DNA of 15,593 nucleotides, from assembly GCA_001776425.1 (NCBI GenBank), contig MFBN01000001.1:1-15593 (forward strand), given 5' to 3'. The DNA is from Candidatus Curtissbacteria bacterium RIFCSPLOWO2_01_FULL_37_9 (lineage in GTDB: Bacteria; Patescibacteriota; Microgenomatia; Curtissbacterales; GWA2-41-24). Positions 5,654-12,829 of this stretch are shown piece by piece. A model generated the notes under the pieces. That model was not told the origin of the DNA. It saw nothing but the letters and a program-made list of their open reading frames with translations, and did no database searches. The position numbers were made by a program, and so were the translations under genes. Position 1 is the first letter of the stretch, and the number at the start of each line of letters is the position of its first letter.

Positions 5654-6179
5654 TTTCAATCCTCCGGGCTATATCTTTTTCTATTGTTTCAACAGACCGT
5701 TCCCCGTCTATTTCCTCGAGCTTTCCGTTTTCCTTAAAATATTCGAGCAGAGGTTCTGTTTTCTGATGAAACAATTCAAGCCTTCTTCTTAAAACATCAA
5801 AATTATCATCACTTCTACCCCGGCCTATTAATCTTTTAACTGCTTCATGATCAGAAATCCTAATAAAAAAGACTATGTCAATATCTTTATCAACACCTTC
5901 TATTTGTGCGAAATTTCTTGGATAGCCATCAAGAACATAACCTTTCCGGCAATCGGGTTGCTTAAGACGATCATGTAATAACTTCATGGTAATGTTATCT
6001 TCAACAAGATCACCCAAAGCCAATGCACTTTGAATTTTTTCGGAATATTGATCATTTGCCGATGAACGATCTCTTAAAATTTGCCCCATTTCAACACAAG
6101 GTAGATTTAATTTTTGGGCAATACTTTTTGCTTGTGTTGACTTTCCGCTTCCCTGGCCTCCAAGTATAATGATTTTCAT
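5640..6179 (-). CDS. adk: Adenylate kinase, short-lid form
   Basis: Converts ATP and AMP to two ADP in the cytoplasm. The P-loop is GGQGSGKST at 7-15 (Ser replaces the more usual Gly before Thr). R36 in the GQILRDR segment matches the AMP-binding Arg, and DGYPRN at 84-89 is the family signature. The region after about residue 115 reads RLIGRGRSDDN and goes straight to RRRLELF, so the long zinc-type LID insertion is absent and the protein is 179 aa against about 214 for E. coli. Short-lid versions are known in other bacteria. It sits between secY (13-nt gap) and map (overlap), its classical place in the spc region. It ends in UGA. A nucleoside-monophosphate kinase of other specificity is possible but less likely from context. 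Confidence 0.93.
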   Translation of the reverse strand: MKIIILGGQGSGKSTQAKSIAQKLNLPCVEMGQILRDRSSANDQYSEKIQSALALGDLVEDNITMKLLHDRLKQPDCRKGYVLDGYPRNFAQIEGVDKDIDIVFFIRISDHEAVKRLIGRGRSDDNFDVLRRRLELFHQKTEPLLEYFKENGKLEEIDGERSVETIEKDIARRIENVRN

Positions 6180-6192
6180 TTTATTGTGTTTA

Positions 6193-7491
6193 TTAATTCT
6201 TTCTGAGAAATAAATCGTAATCTTTCATAACAAGCAGTGATTCGATTTTTTTTGATGTTTCTAAAACTACCGAAACAACAATCAAAAGTCCGGTACCGCC
6301 TATTAAAAGTGTTGTTATTCCGGTTAAGCTCTGGCCAATGGAGGGTAAAATTGCTATTAATCCCAAAAATATTGCCCCAAAAAGGGTAATTCTTAAAGAT
6401 ACGTAATCAAGATATGATTTTGTAGTAGATCCGGGTCTTATCCCAGGCAGAAAGCCGCCCTGCTTCATCAGCATTTCGGAAATCTGTTTAGTATTAAAAG
6501 CTACGCTGGTGTAAAAATAGGTAAAAGCAACAACCAATAAAAAATAAGTTACGTTATATAAAATACCATTGGGATCATAAAGTCTTTGAATATCCTGGGC
6601 AAAATTCGCGATAAACACACTCGGTGATCTTTCAAAAAATCTGGCAAATGTTGTCGGTAGAAGAATCAAAGAAACCGCAAATATAATCGGGATCACACCG
6701 GCTTGATTAACTCTTAAAGGTATATAACTGGTAACCGGGGTTGCCGCCTGATTTGACGCGCGTCTTGAATAATGAACTTTAATCGGCCGTCTGGCTTCGG
6801 TTACTATCACAATCGAAATTGTCACCAATATAGCCATTACCACAAATATTAGAGCATTTCTTAATTGTGTCGGATCGAAAACAGAAACTTGTTGAAAAAT
6901 TCCTATCGGTAATCTACCGACTATACCGGCAAAAATAACCATAGAAATTCCATTGCCTATTCCTCTTTGGGAGATTAACTCACCAAGCCACATCAGAAGA
7001 ATTGTTCCTGCGGTCATTGTCAATACTAAAGATAATAATGTCAGAGGAGCGACCGTTGTAATAATTTTCGAATTACGAAGTAAAATATACATTCCGAATG
7101 CCTGAATTACAGTCAGCGGAACCGTTAAATAACGCGTGTACTGGGTGATTTTTTCCCGGCCAGACTCGCCTTCTTTAGCCAATTCTTCAAGTTTGGGAAA
7201 TACCAATTGAAGAAGTTGCATAATAATGCTGGCATTAATATAAGGATTCAAACCCAAAGACATCACCGAAAAGTTAGCAAGAGTCCCGCCTGAAAATATA
7301 TCTAAAAGAGACAATAGCTGGCTTTCGGAAAATAACTTTTTTAAAGACTGTAAATCAACACCGGGAACCGGTACAAAGGCAAAAATTCTAAAAATAAGAA
7401 ATATAAATGCGGTAAAAAGAATCTTCCCTCTTAAATCTTTAATTTTAAAAATCTTTATGACAGTTTGAATATATTTTTGAAGAATTTGCAT
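6193..7491 (-). CDS. secY: Preprotein translocase channel subunit SecY
   Basis: The pore of the Sec translocon, an integral membrane protein of ten helices through which secreted and membrane proteins pass. Length 432 aa is typical. Visible family motifs are GLNPYINASIIMQLL in the second helix region, EGESGREKITQYTRYLT, the GELISQRGIGNGISMVIF loop, RRPIKVHYSRR in the cytoplasmic C4 loop, NQAGVIPIIFA, MKQGGFLPGIRPG in C5, and GGTGLLIVVSVVLE in the last helix. Strongly hydrophobic stretches alternate with short charged loops through the whole length. It follows rplO after 13 nt with no Shine-Dalgarno sequence visible before the ATG, so translation may be coupled. Usual position in the spc operon. 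Confidence 0.98.
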   Translation of the reverse strand: MQILQKYIQTVIKIFKIKDLRGKILFTAFIFLIFRIFAFVPVPGVDLQSLKKLFSESQLLSLLDIFSGGTLANFSVMSLGLNPYINASIIMQLLQLVFPKLEELAKEGESGREKITQYTRYLTVPLTVIQAFGMYILLRNSKIITTVAPLTLLSLVLTMTAGTILLMWLGELISQRGIGNGISMVIFAGIVGRLPIGIFQQVSVFDPTQLRNALIFVVMAILVTISIVIVTEARRPIKVHYSRRASNQAATPVTSYIPLRVNQAGVIPIIFAVSLILLPTTFARFFERSPSVFIANFAQDIQRLYDPNGILYNVTYFLLVVAFTYFYTSVAFNTKQISEMLMKQGGFLPGIRPGSTTKSYLDYVSLRITLFGAIFLGLIAILPSIGQSLTGITTLLIGGTGLLIVVSVVLETSKKIESLLVMKDYDLFLRKN

Positions 7492-7504
7492 AATAATTTA
7501 TTGA

Positions 7505-7972
7505 TTATTCTTTACTTTTTGGATTATTACCAATAACTTTCCCTCCTGCTTTTAAAATTTTACCGGTAGCTTTTTTTGATATTGGTAAACTTATTGTTAC
7601 AGAATTATTTAAATTACCTCCGCCGAGTATCTTAACGCCGAATCTGTTAGCGTCCTCTTTGTTAACAATTCCAAATTTAATCAAAGTTGCTAAATCTATT
7701 ACTTGGCCTTTCGGTAAAATATTTAAAACTTTCAGATTAACCACAAGCGGTTTTTTTGAAGTCTTTGAATTACCTTTGCCCCTTTTATAAGGAAGTCTTT
7801 TAATGAGAGATCTTTGCCCGCCTTCAAAATGCGGGTGGTTGATGGAAATTTTTCCTCTGGCTTTCTGGCCTTTGGTACCCCGACCTGCTGTTTTACCCTT
7901 TCCCGAACCTGGCCCCCTGCCTACTCTTTTTGATCTTTGTTTAATTACATTGGACAAAGACTGCTGATTCAC
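7505..7972 (-). CDS. rplO: 50S ribosomal protein L15
   Basis: L15 (uL15), a late-assembly large-subunit protein, 155 aa. The glycine- and lysine-rich N-terminal extension with KRVGRGPGSGKGKTAGRG and GQKARGKISINHPHFEGGQ is diagnostic; the globular C-terminal part contains the conserved ILPKGQVIDLATLIKFGIV and ILGGGNL segments. It starts with GTG at 7972, overlapping the rpsE UGA as GTGA. The normal neighbour rpmD (L30) should stand between rpsE and rplO and is absent. The tail ends in a Lys-rich run. Downstream is secY as expected. Confidence 0.97.
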   Translation of the reverse strand: MNQQSLSNVIKQRSKRVGRGPGSGKGKTAGRGTKGQKARGKISINHPHFEGGQRSLIKRLPYKRGKGNSKTSKKPLVVNLKVLNILPKGQVIDLATLIKFGIVNKEDANRFGVKILGGGNLNNSVTISLPISKKATGKILKAGGKVIGNNPKSKE

Positions 7973-8451
7973 TTCGATAACCTCCTTAATGCTTCCAATG
8001 TCGCATAAACATTGGATGCCTGGTTTTTGGTACCTAGAACTTTACTGGATATATTTTGAATACCAGCCACTTCAACAACATTTCTAACTGCACCGCCGGC
8101 GATTACACCTGAACCAACCGGCGCAGGTTTTAGAAGAACTTTAGCCGCACCCCGCTTTATTAAAATATCATGAGGAATTGTTCCGTTGTAAATTGGAACT
8201 TCAATCAGATGTTTTTTAGCATAATTGATGCCTTTTCTAATTGCAGAAGCAACATCACGGGCTTTACCGGGCCCTACTCCCACTTTACCTTTCTTATCAC
8301 CGACAACTACAATCACAGAAAAACCGATTCTGTTACCTCCTTTAGTCTTTTTAGATACACGATTTACCTGAATTACCCTTTCCTCAAAGTCCAATTCCTG
8401 GCCGACTGGACCTTGCATCCATGAGTTAGTCCTACTTTGAAACTTTGCCAT
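7969..8451 (-). CDS. rpsE: 30S ribosomal protein S5
   Basis: S5 (uS5), near the mRNA entry site, important for translation accuracy and mRNA unwinding, 160 aa. The N-terminal dsRBD-like domain has ELDFEERVIQVNRVSKKTKG, GDKKGKVGVGPGKARDVASA at 51-70 and IRKG; the C-terminal domain has GSGVIAGGAVRNVVEVAGI at about 113-131 and NVYATLEALRRL at the end. Gly, Lys and Arg residues of the loop linked to spectinomycin binding lie around 34-41 (KKTKGGNR). It stops in UGA overlapping the GTG of rplO directly, leaving no room for rpmD. It follows rplR closely (1-nt gap). Confidence 0.98.
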   Translation of the reverse strand: MAKFQSRTNSWMQGPVGQELDFEERVIQVNRVSKKTKGGNRIGFSVIVVVGDKKGKVGVGPGKARDVASAIRKGINYAKKHLIEVPIYNGTIPHDILIKRGAAKVLLKPAPVGSGVIAGGAVRNVVEVAGIQNISSKVLGTKNQASNVYATLEALRRLSK

Positions 8452-8452
8452 T

Positions 8453-8836
8453 TTAAAAAATTAATCCCCCTTGTCTGGCACCATCGGCTAAAGCTTTTAT
8501 CCGACCGTGGAATTTATAACCACCTCTGTCAAAAACTACTTTTTTAATTTTTTTAACATTAGCTGATTTAGCAATCTGTAAACCAACTTCAAAAGACGGC
8601 GTAATCCCTTCATCTTTTTTCAAACCGACTTTGTTTAATCTGCGCTTATTCAACTTCATATCAGATAACGAACAAATTGTTATACCGTTTTCATCGTCAA
8701 TTAGCTGAGCATAAATATGCATATTTGACCTGAATACATTAAGTCTTGGTACCTTTTTTGTACCCTTTACTTTTTGGCGTATTTTTTTATGCCTTGTCTG
8801 TCTTTTAACTTTGACATTTTTGGATAATTTACTCAT
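8453..8836 (-). CDS. rplR: 50S ribosomal protein L18
   Basis: L18 (uL18), the main 5S rRNA-binding protein with L5, 127 aa, slightly longer than the usual 117-120 because of a basic N-terminus. Conserved parts are the Lys/Arg-rich start, VPRLNVFRSNMHIYAQLIDD at about 29-48, and VVFDRGGYKFHGRIKALADG ending in ARQGGLIF, the family C-terminus. It lies between rplF and rpsE with gaps of 6 and 1 nt. Only a weak purine stretch precedes its ATG. Confidence 0.97.
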   Translation of the reverse strand: MSKLSKNVKVKRQTRHKKIRQKVKGTKKVPRLNVFRSNMHIYAQLIDDENGITICSLSDMKLNKRRLNKVGLKKDEGITPSFEVGLQIAKSANVKKIKKVVFDRGGYKFHGRIKALADGARQGGLIF

Positions 8837-8842
8837 ATTATT

Positions 8843-9394
8843 TTAAGGTCCGCCTCCTATTGTTTTTACAGCTTTTCCGGCTTTTCTCCTGATAACTTCA
8901 TCCAAATACTTAATACCCTTACCTTTATAAGGTTCGGGCGGCCTGACTCTCCTGATTCTGGCGGCTATTTCACCGACAGATACTTTATCCGGTCCGGAAA
9001 CAATAATTTTATTTTCGCTTGTATCTATTTGAATACCCGAGACCTTGCTAATTACAACCGGATGTGAATAACCTACATTCAATACTAAATCATCACCATT
9101 TTTTACTGCTTTATAACCCACGCCAATAATTTCCAATATTTTCTGGTGGCCTTCACCTACACCTTGAACCATATTGGCAATAAGGCTTCTGGTCAGACCG
9201 TGCAGAGATCTGGCAAGTTTATTATCTGACTTGCGGGAAACTATTATATTATTATTTTTTATTTCTACTTTAATTTCCTCCCGAAAATTTAAGGATAAGT
9301 TTCCTTTTGGACCTTTGACATTGATCTTTTGATCATTCAGATCAACCAAGACATTTGAGGGGATTATTATGGGTAGCTTTCCTATTTTAGACAT
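8843..9394 (-). CDS. rplF: 50S ribosomal protein L6
   Basis: L6 (uL6), near the sarcin-ricin loop and the factor-binding site, 183 aa, normal length. The start MSKIGKLPIIIPSNV, the middle ARSLHGLTRSLIANMVQGV (61-79) and the second-repeat signature PEPYKGKGI (153-161) are diagnostic. The protein consists of two related alpha/beta domains; both are present in full. The short end Gly-Gly-Gly-Pro is unusual but within family variation. It lies between rpsH (10-nt gap) and rplR (6-nt gap). Confidence 0.98.
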   Translation of the reverse strand: MSKIGKLPIIIPSNVLVDLNDQKINVKGPKGNLSLNFREEIKVEIKNNNIIVSRKSDNKLARSLHGLTRSLIANMVQGVGEGHQKILEIIGVGYKAVKNGDDLVLNVGYSHPVVISKVSGIQIDTSENKIIVSGPDKVSVGEIAARIRRVRPPEPYKGKGIKYLDEVIRRKAGKAVKTIGGGP

Positions 9395-9404
9395 TTATAA
9401 AAAT

Positions 9405-9779
9405 CTACCAAACCCGGCAGATTATCTCCCCTCCCAAATTTTTTTTATTAGCTTCTTTGCCTGTCATTAATCCTTTAGAAGTTGAGACTATAACAAAACC
9501 CCTTCCGCCTTTGACGGGTTTAATTTTTTTTGATTTCGTATAAATTCTCAATCCTAATTTAGAGACTCTTTGAACTTGTGTCAGACGTGGTTTATGCCCA
9601 TCAAATATAAGTTCTGCAATTATATTTGAATTTTTTCTAGAAACATGACCAATAAACTCCTCTTTTTCCAAAACATTAGCAATTTCTAATTTCATTTTGG
9701 AATAGGGAATAGTAATATAAGACTTTTGAGCCAGATAACCGTTTTTTATAATTACGAGCATATCAGCTATCGGGTCCAT
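9405..9779 (-). CDS. rpsH: 30S ribosomal protein S8
   Basis: S8 (uS8), a primary binder of the central domain of 16S rRNA; in E. coli it also represses spc-operon translation. It starts with MDPIADMLVIIKNGYLAQKS and ends GLMTGKEANKKNLGGEIICR plus VW; the STSKGLMTGKEA helix-loop is the family signature. Two adjacent ATG codons exist (9782 and 9779). AAGGAG lies 3 nt from the first and 6 nt from the second, so the second is the better start, giving 124 aa. No S8 operator-like structure was searched for in detail. Confidence 0.97.
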   Translation of the reverse strand: MDPIADMLVIIKNGYLAQKSYITIPYSKMKLEIANVLEKEEFIGHVSRKNSNIIAELIFDGHKPRLTQVQRVSKLGLRIYTKSKKIKPVKGGRGFVIVSTSKGLMTGKEANKKNLGGEIICRVW

Positions 9780-9815
9780 CATTTACTCCTTTAATTTGAT
9801 AACTGCAATTTTCAA

Positions 9816-10001
9816 TTACCATGATGACTTTTTAACTCCAGGTATTTCACCCTTATGTACCAAATCTCTAAAACATAAACGGCAAATCTCAAACTTTCTA
9901 ATAAATCCCCTGGGTCTTCCGCAAATTTTGCACCGATTGCGGTGCCTATTGCTAAATTTTTGTTTTTTTTCATTTTTTACAATTTTTGATTTTTTAGCCA
10001 T
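9816..10001 (-). CDS. rpsN: 30S ribosomal protein S14, zinc-binding type
   Basis: S14 (uS14), 61 aa, the short zinc-containing (C+) form, in contrast to the ~100-aa zinc-free form. Zinc ligands are C24, C27, C40 and C43, in the pattern RCKICGRPRG...ICRLC, followed by FRDLVHKGEIPGVKKSSW, the exact family C-terminus. It belongs to the small-subunit head. It lies between rplE (9-nt gap) and rpsH (36-nt gap), the standard position. The N-terminus is Lys-rich. A weak AGAG precedes the ATG. Confidence 0.97.
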   Translation of the reverse strand: MAKKSKIVKNEKKQKFSNRHRNRCKICGRPRGFIRKFEICRLCFRDLVHKGEIPGVKKSSW

Positions 10002-10010
10002 ATTCTCTTT

Positions 10011-10553
10011 TTAATTTTCTTTAAACGGCAGACCTAATAGCTCGAAAAGTTTTTGTGATTTTTCCGGATTACTATTTTTTATTACAATTGATACGGACAA
10101 ACCTCTTATTTTATCAATTTTAGAATAATCTATTTCAGGAAAAATTATCTGTTCACTAAGTCCTAAATTGAAATTACCCATTTTATCGAAGTTACCTTTC
10201 GTAACCCCACGAAAATCGCGCATTCGCGGGACAACAATTGAAATAAATTTTTCCAGAAAATACCAAGCGCGCTTTTTTCTCAATGTTACTGCAGCACCGA
10301 TTATGTCGCCTTTTCTTAATTTGAAACCCGCAATAGCCGCTTTGGCCTTAGTAAATTTCGGCTGCTGTCCGGAAATTGCCGCGAGCTGTTGCGATACTTT
10401 AGCGATTGCATCTTTATTAGTCATCGCTTCAATTACACTTGTGTTAATAACTATTTTATCGATTATTGGCGCGGAAAGATCATTTTTAAGACCATATTCG
10501 TTTTTCAATTTTGGCAAAACTTCTTGCTGATATTTAGATATGATACTGATCAT
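10011..10553 (-). CDS. rplE: 50S ribosomal protein L5
   Basis: L5 (uL5), which binds 5S rRNA and contacts the P-site tRNA and the small subunit, 180 aa, normal length. I start at the ATG at 10553 (MISIISKYQQEVLPKLKNEY), with GAAAGGA about 5 nt upstream and matching the family N-terminus; an upstream in-frame ATG at 10598 would add 15 residues overlapping rplX. Conserved parts are QQLAAISGQQPKFTKAKAAI, AGFKLRKGDIIGAAVTLR, VPRMRDFRGVTK, and LGLSEQIIFPEIDYSKIDKI. It follows rplX after 11 nt. Confidence 0.97.
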   Translation of the reverse strand: MISIISKYQQEVLPKLKNEYGLKNDLSAPIIDKIVINTSVIEAMTNKDAIAKVSQQLAAISGQQPKFTKAKAAIAGFKLRKGDIIGAAVTLRKKRAWYFLEKFISIVVPRMRDFRGVTKGNFDKMGNFNLGLSEQIIFPEIDYSKIDKIRGLSVSIVIKNSNPEKSQKLFELLGLPFKEN

Positions 10554-10564
10554 AAAAGTCCTTT

Positions 10565-10876
10565 CTAAGTTGTAAGGCTCCCCTGACATTTTACGCATAG
10601 CCTCTGTTTATTTTTACCGTCATAACCAAAATTTATTCTGGTAACTTTTGTACATTTAGGACAAATTACGGCAATCTTAGCGCAAGAGATGGGTCTGGAT
10701 ATTTCATAGATACCCGCAGCCTGGCTTTTGGAAACTTTCCTGTGTCGTTTATATATATTGATATTCTCTACGGTAACTTTGTCAATTTTAGGAAAAACCT
10801 TTTCTATCTTCCCCTTTTTTCCCTTATCCCGGCCTGCAGTCACCAAAACTTCGTCACCTATTCTAAATTTAAACAT
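10565..10876 (-). CDS. rplX: 50S ribosomal protein L24 with zinc-ribbon cysteines
   Basis: L24 (uL24), one of the two assembly-initiating large-subunit proteins, binding 23S rRNA domain I near the tunnel exit, 103 aa. The KOW motif lies at the N-terminus (FRIGDEVLVTAGRDKGKKGK, residues 4-23), followed by VTVENINIYKRH. The C-terminal part contains two CxxC pairs, C72/C75 (CPKC) and C94/C97 (CVKC), a probable zinc ribbon seen in some but not all bacterial L24 proteins. A good GGAGG lies 10 nt before the ATG. It lies between rplN (2-nt gap) and rplE. Confidence 0.96.
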   Translation of the reverse strand: MFKFRIGDEVLVTAGRDKGKKGKIEKVFPKIDKVTVENINIYKRHRKVSKSQAAGIYEISRPISCAKIAVICPKCTKVTRINFGYDGKNKQRLCVKCQGSLTT

Positions 10877-10878
10877 TT

Positions 10879-11247
10879 TTAAATTACCTCCTTTGCCAAC
10901 GAAGCTATTTTCGTAAAACCTTTACTTTTTAATTCTGAAGCGACCGGACCAAAAATTCTAGTTGCTCTTGGTGCTTTTAATACATCTATAATCACACCGG
11001 CATTTTCAGAAAATCTGATATAGGACCCGTCACTCCTTTTTGTTTCCTTTTTAGTTCTAACAATAACTGCCTTAATAATTTCATGATCCTTAACCTGTCC
11101 GTTAGGTGCTGCACCACGTACTACGCAGGTAACAATATCTCCAAGTCCTACAAATCTTCTTCCCGTGCCCTTACCCTTTCCAATGACTATAATTTTTTTT
11201 GCACCGCTGTTGTCGGCAACATTTAATCTGGATCTAATACCAAGCAT
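10879..11247 (-). CDS. rplN: 50S ribosomal protein L14
   Basis: L14 (uL14), which forms an intersubunit bridge and is a target of the silencing factor RsfS in other bacteria, 122 aa, exactly the usual length. The signature RLNVADNSGAKKIIVIG (residues 7-23) and GLGDIVTCVVRGAAPNGQVK, VIVRTKKETKRSDGSYIRF and RIFGPVASELKSKGFTKIAS are all present. It lies 2 nt after rpsQ and 2 nt before rplX, in standard order. No Shine-Dalgarno sequence is clear before the ATG. Confidence 0.98.
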   Translation of the reverse strand: MLGIRSRLNVADNSGAKKIIVIGKGKGTGRRFVGLGDIVTCVVRGAAPNGQVKDHEIIKAVIVRTKKETKRSDGSYIRFSENAGVIIDVLKAPRATRIFGPVASELKSKGFTKIASLAKEVI

Positions 11248-11249
11248 AT

Positions 11250-11480
11250 TTATTTTTTTTCAATTACTATTTTAAAATGTTTGTCTTTGGAAACCGGTTT
11301 TGATTCTACAATTTTAACTTTTTGCCCAATACTTACAACCGAATCAGCATGAACTTTGAAATTTTTTGTTCTGGTTACAGTCTTTTTGTATAACGGGTGT
11401 TTGATTTTAGACGTAACTTTAACAATTGCAGTGTTGAGCATTTTATTAGAAACAACCACTCCTTCTTTAATTAACGGCAT
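11250..11480 (-). CDS. rpsQ: 30S ribosomal protein S17
   Basis: S17 (uS17), an early 16S rRNA binder with an OB fold, 76 aa, slightly shorter than the common 80-90. Conserved parts are GVVVSNKMLNTAIVKVTSKI (7-26), KHPLYKKTVTRTKNFKVHAD and GQKVKIVESKPVSKDKHFKI. It starts inside the end of rpmC (14-nt overlap) and has its own strong AGGAGG 6 nt before the ATG, so it can initiate independently. Confidence 0.97.
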   Translation of the reverse strand: MPLIKEGVVVSNKMLNTAIVKVTSKIKHPLYKKTVTRTKNFKVHADSVVSIGQKVKIVESKPVSKDKHFKIVIEKK

Positions 11481-11730
11481 TTTTATCCTCCTTTGCGGAT
11501 TTGTTCACTGTCCGTAATCTCTGAGCTTTTTCAGCGAGATATTTAAAATTTATAATAGTTCTAATTCGGGCAATATCTTTTTTAATAAGCCCGACACTGT
11601 GAACGTTTTTTAATTTACCCATTTTAAATTCTATTAATTTTTCGAGCTTTTGTTTTTCAAGCTCAGTGATTTTTTTGACGAGCTCAATAATAGACTTTTT
11701 TTTATAATCTGAAAAATCTTGTTTTTTCAT
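11467..11730 (-). CDS. rpmC: 50S ribosomal protein L29
   Basis: L29 (uL29), at the tunnel exit next to L23, where it helps dock nascent-chain factors, 87 aa against the usual 60-70. Two long helices are visible: KSIIELVKKITELEKQKLEK in the first half and KKDIARIRTIINFKYLAEKA in the second; the pattern KDIARIRTII is the family signature. Extra length lies at both ends. Its ATG overlaps the rplP UGA as ATGA, so it is coupled to rplP; its tail overlaps rpsQ. Confidence 0.95.
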   Translation of the reverse strand: MKKQDFSDYKKKSIIELVKKITELEKQKLEKLIEFKMGKLKNVHSVGLIKKDIARIRTIINFKYLAEKAQRLRTVNKSAKEDKNAVN

Positions 11731-12131
11731 CGTGAAATTATTAATGTTTTAACCGGTAATTTATGCGATGCAAGTCTCATAGCTTCCTTGGCAATATCAT
11801 CCTCGACAGCTCCCATTTCAAATATGACCGTTCCAGGTTTTACAATCGCAACGTAGTGATCAATATCACCTTTACCGGATCCCATCCTGGTTTCAGCCGG
11901 TTTTTTTGATACCGGTTTATGGGGAAAAATTCTAATCCAGATTCTTCCGCCTCTTTTTGTATAATGAGTCATCGCCCTTCTGGCAGCTTCAATCTGTCTT
12001 GCCGTTATCCATGCAGATTCCAAACTTTTTAATCCCCAAGATCCAAAAGCTATCGCATTACCTTTTAGGGCTATACCTTTTATTTTGTCTCTAAATTGTT
12101 TTCTATATTTTGCCCTTTTTGGTGCTAACAT
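11727..12131 (-). CDS. rplP: 50S ribosomal protein L16
   Basis: L16 (uL16), near the A-site tRNA and the central protuberance, 134 aa, the usual length. The start MLAPKRAKYRKQFRDKIKG, the FGSWGLKSLESAWITARQIE segment (29-48), IRIFPHKPVSKKPAETRMGS (66-85) and GSGKGDIDHYVAIVKPGT are diagnostic. R82 of the TRMGSGKG loop corresponds to the conserved Arg that is hydroxylated in E. coli; whether it is modified here is unknown. It follows rpsC after 2 nt and ends in UGA overlapping rpmC. A GGGAG precedes the ATG. Confidence 0.98.
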   Translation of the reverse strand: MLAPKRAKYRKQFRDKIKGIALKGNAIAFGSWGLKSLESAWITARQIEAARRAMTHYTKRGGRIWIRIFPHKPVSKKPAETRMGSGKGDIDHYVAIVKPGTVIFEMGAVEDDIAKEAMRLASHKLPVKTLIISR

Positions 12132-12133
12132 AG

Positions 12134-12787
12134 TTATCTCCCGGCCATATCCTGACTTTCTTTAAATATCCATACTTTGACGCCAACAATTCCGGCTCTG
12201 GGAACTTTTGCATCGATTTTTGCAAAATCTATATCAGCACGAATAGTGTGAAGAGGAATAGCACCGTATTTAACAGATTCGGTTCTGGCAATCTCTGATC
12301 CTCCCAGTCGGCCTGCAACTGCAACTTTTGCTCCTTTGGCACCTGATCTTCTTGTTCTTTCAAGAGATTGATTGATAACCCTTCTAAAAGGAATTCTTCT
12401 TTGCAATTGTTCTGCAACATTCTGGGCAACAAGATAAGCATCCAAATCCGGATTTTTAATTTCTTCAAATCGAATTTCGAGTTTTTTGGGGTCTTCGATC
12501 TTAAATTTTTTGACTAAAACCGTTTTTAGTTCTTCGATCCCTGTTCCGCCTCGACCAATAGCAATTCCAGGTCTGGAAACATGAATAATAATAGTCCTTT
12601 TGTCGAACGATCGTTCGATTTCAACTTTGGCGATTCCCGCATGTTTAAGTTTCTCCATTAAATAAATGCGGATTTGCTGGTCCTCAAGAAGATATTTTGA
12701 ATAAGTTTTACCTGAAGCGAACCAACGGGAACTCCATGTATATACAGTTCCAAGCCTAAAACCGATCGGGTTAATTTTTTGTCCCAT
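12134..12787 (-). CDS. rpsC: 30S ribosomal protein S3
   Basis: S3 (uS3), which lines the mRNA entry channel with S4 and S5 and contributes to helicase activity, 217 aa, normal for bacteria. The start MGQKINPIGFRLGTVYTWSS, the type II KH domain with the GRGG loop at 78-81 (IAIGRGGTGIEELK), and the C-terminal domain with QNVAEQLQRRIPFRRVINQS and GAKVAVAGRLGGSEIARTES are all intact. It ends VGVKVWIFKE plus a short tail. It lies 42 nt after rplV, one of the longer gaps in this part of the block, with no Shine-Dalgarno sequence visible. Confidence 0.98.
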   Translation of the reverse strand: MGQKINPIGFRLGTVYTWSSRWFASGKTYSKYLLEDQQIRIYLMEKLKHAGIAKVEIERSFDKRTIIIHVSRPGIAIGRGGTGIEELKTVLVKKFKIEDPKKLEIRFEEIKNPDLDAYLVAQNVAEQLQRRIPFRRVINQSLERTRRSGAKGAKVAVAGRLGGSEIARTESVKYGAIPLHTIRADIDFAKIDAKVPRAGIVGVKVWIFKESQDMAGR

Positions 12788-12829
12788 ATAATTACTTGAT
12801 TTTATTATTAAATTGATATTTCATAGATG

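Noticed and set aside
5654..5659. TTG at 5659 as start of map
   Set aside because: It is 1 nt from the GGAGG, too close; the ATG at 5653 has 7-nt spacing.
10554..10598. Upstream ATG at 10598 as start of rplE
   Set aside because: It would overlap rplX by 34 nt and add residues absent from L5; GAAAGGA supports 10553.
12229..12468. Minus-strand open frame inside rpsC in another frame
   Set aside because: It overlaps the conserved S3 C-terminal domain completely and shows no family features.
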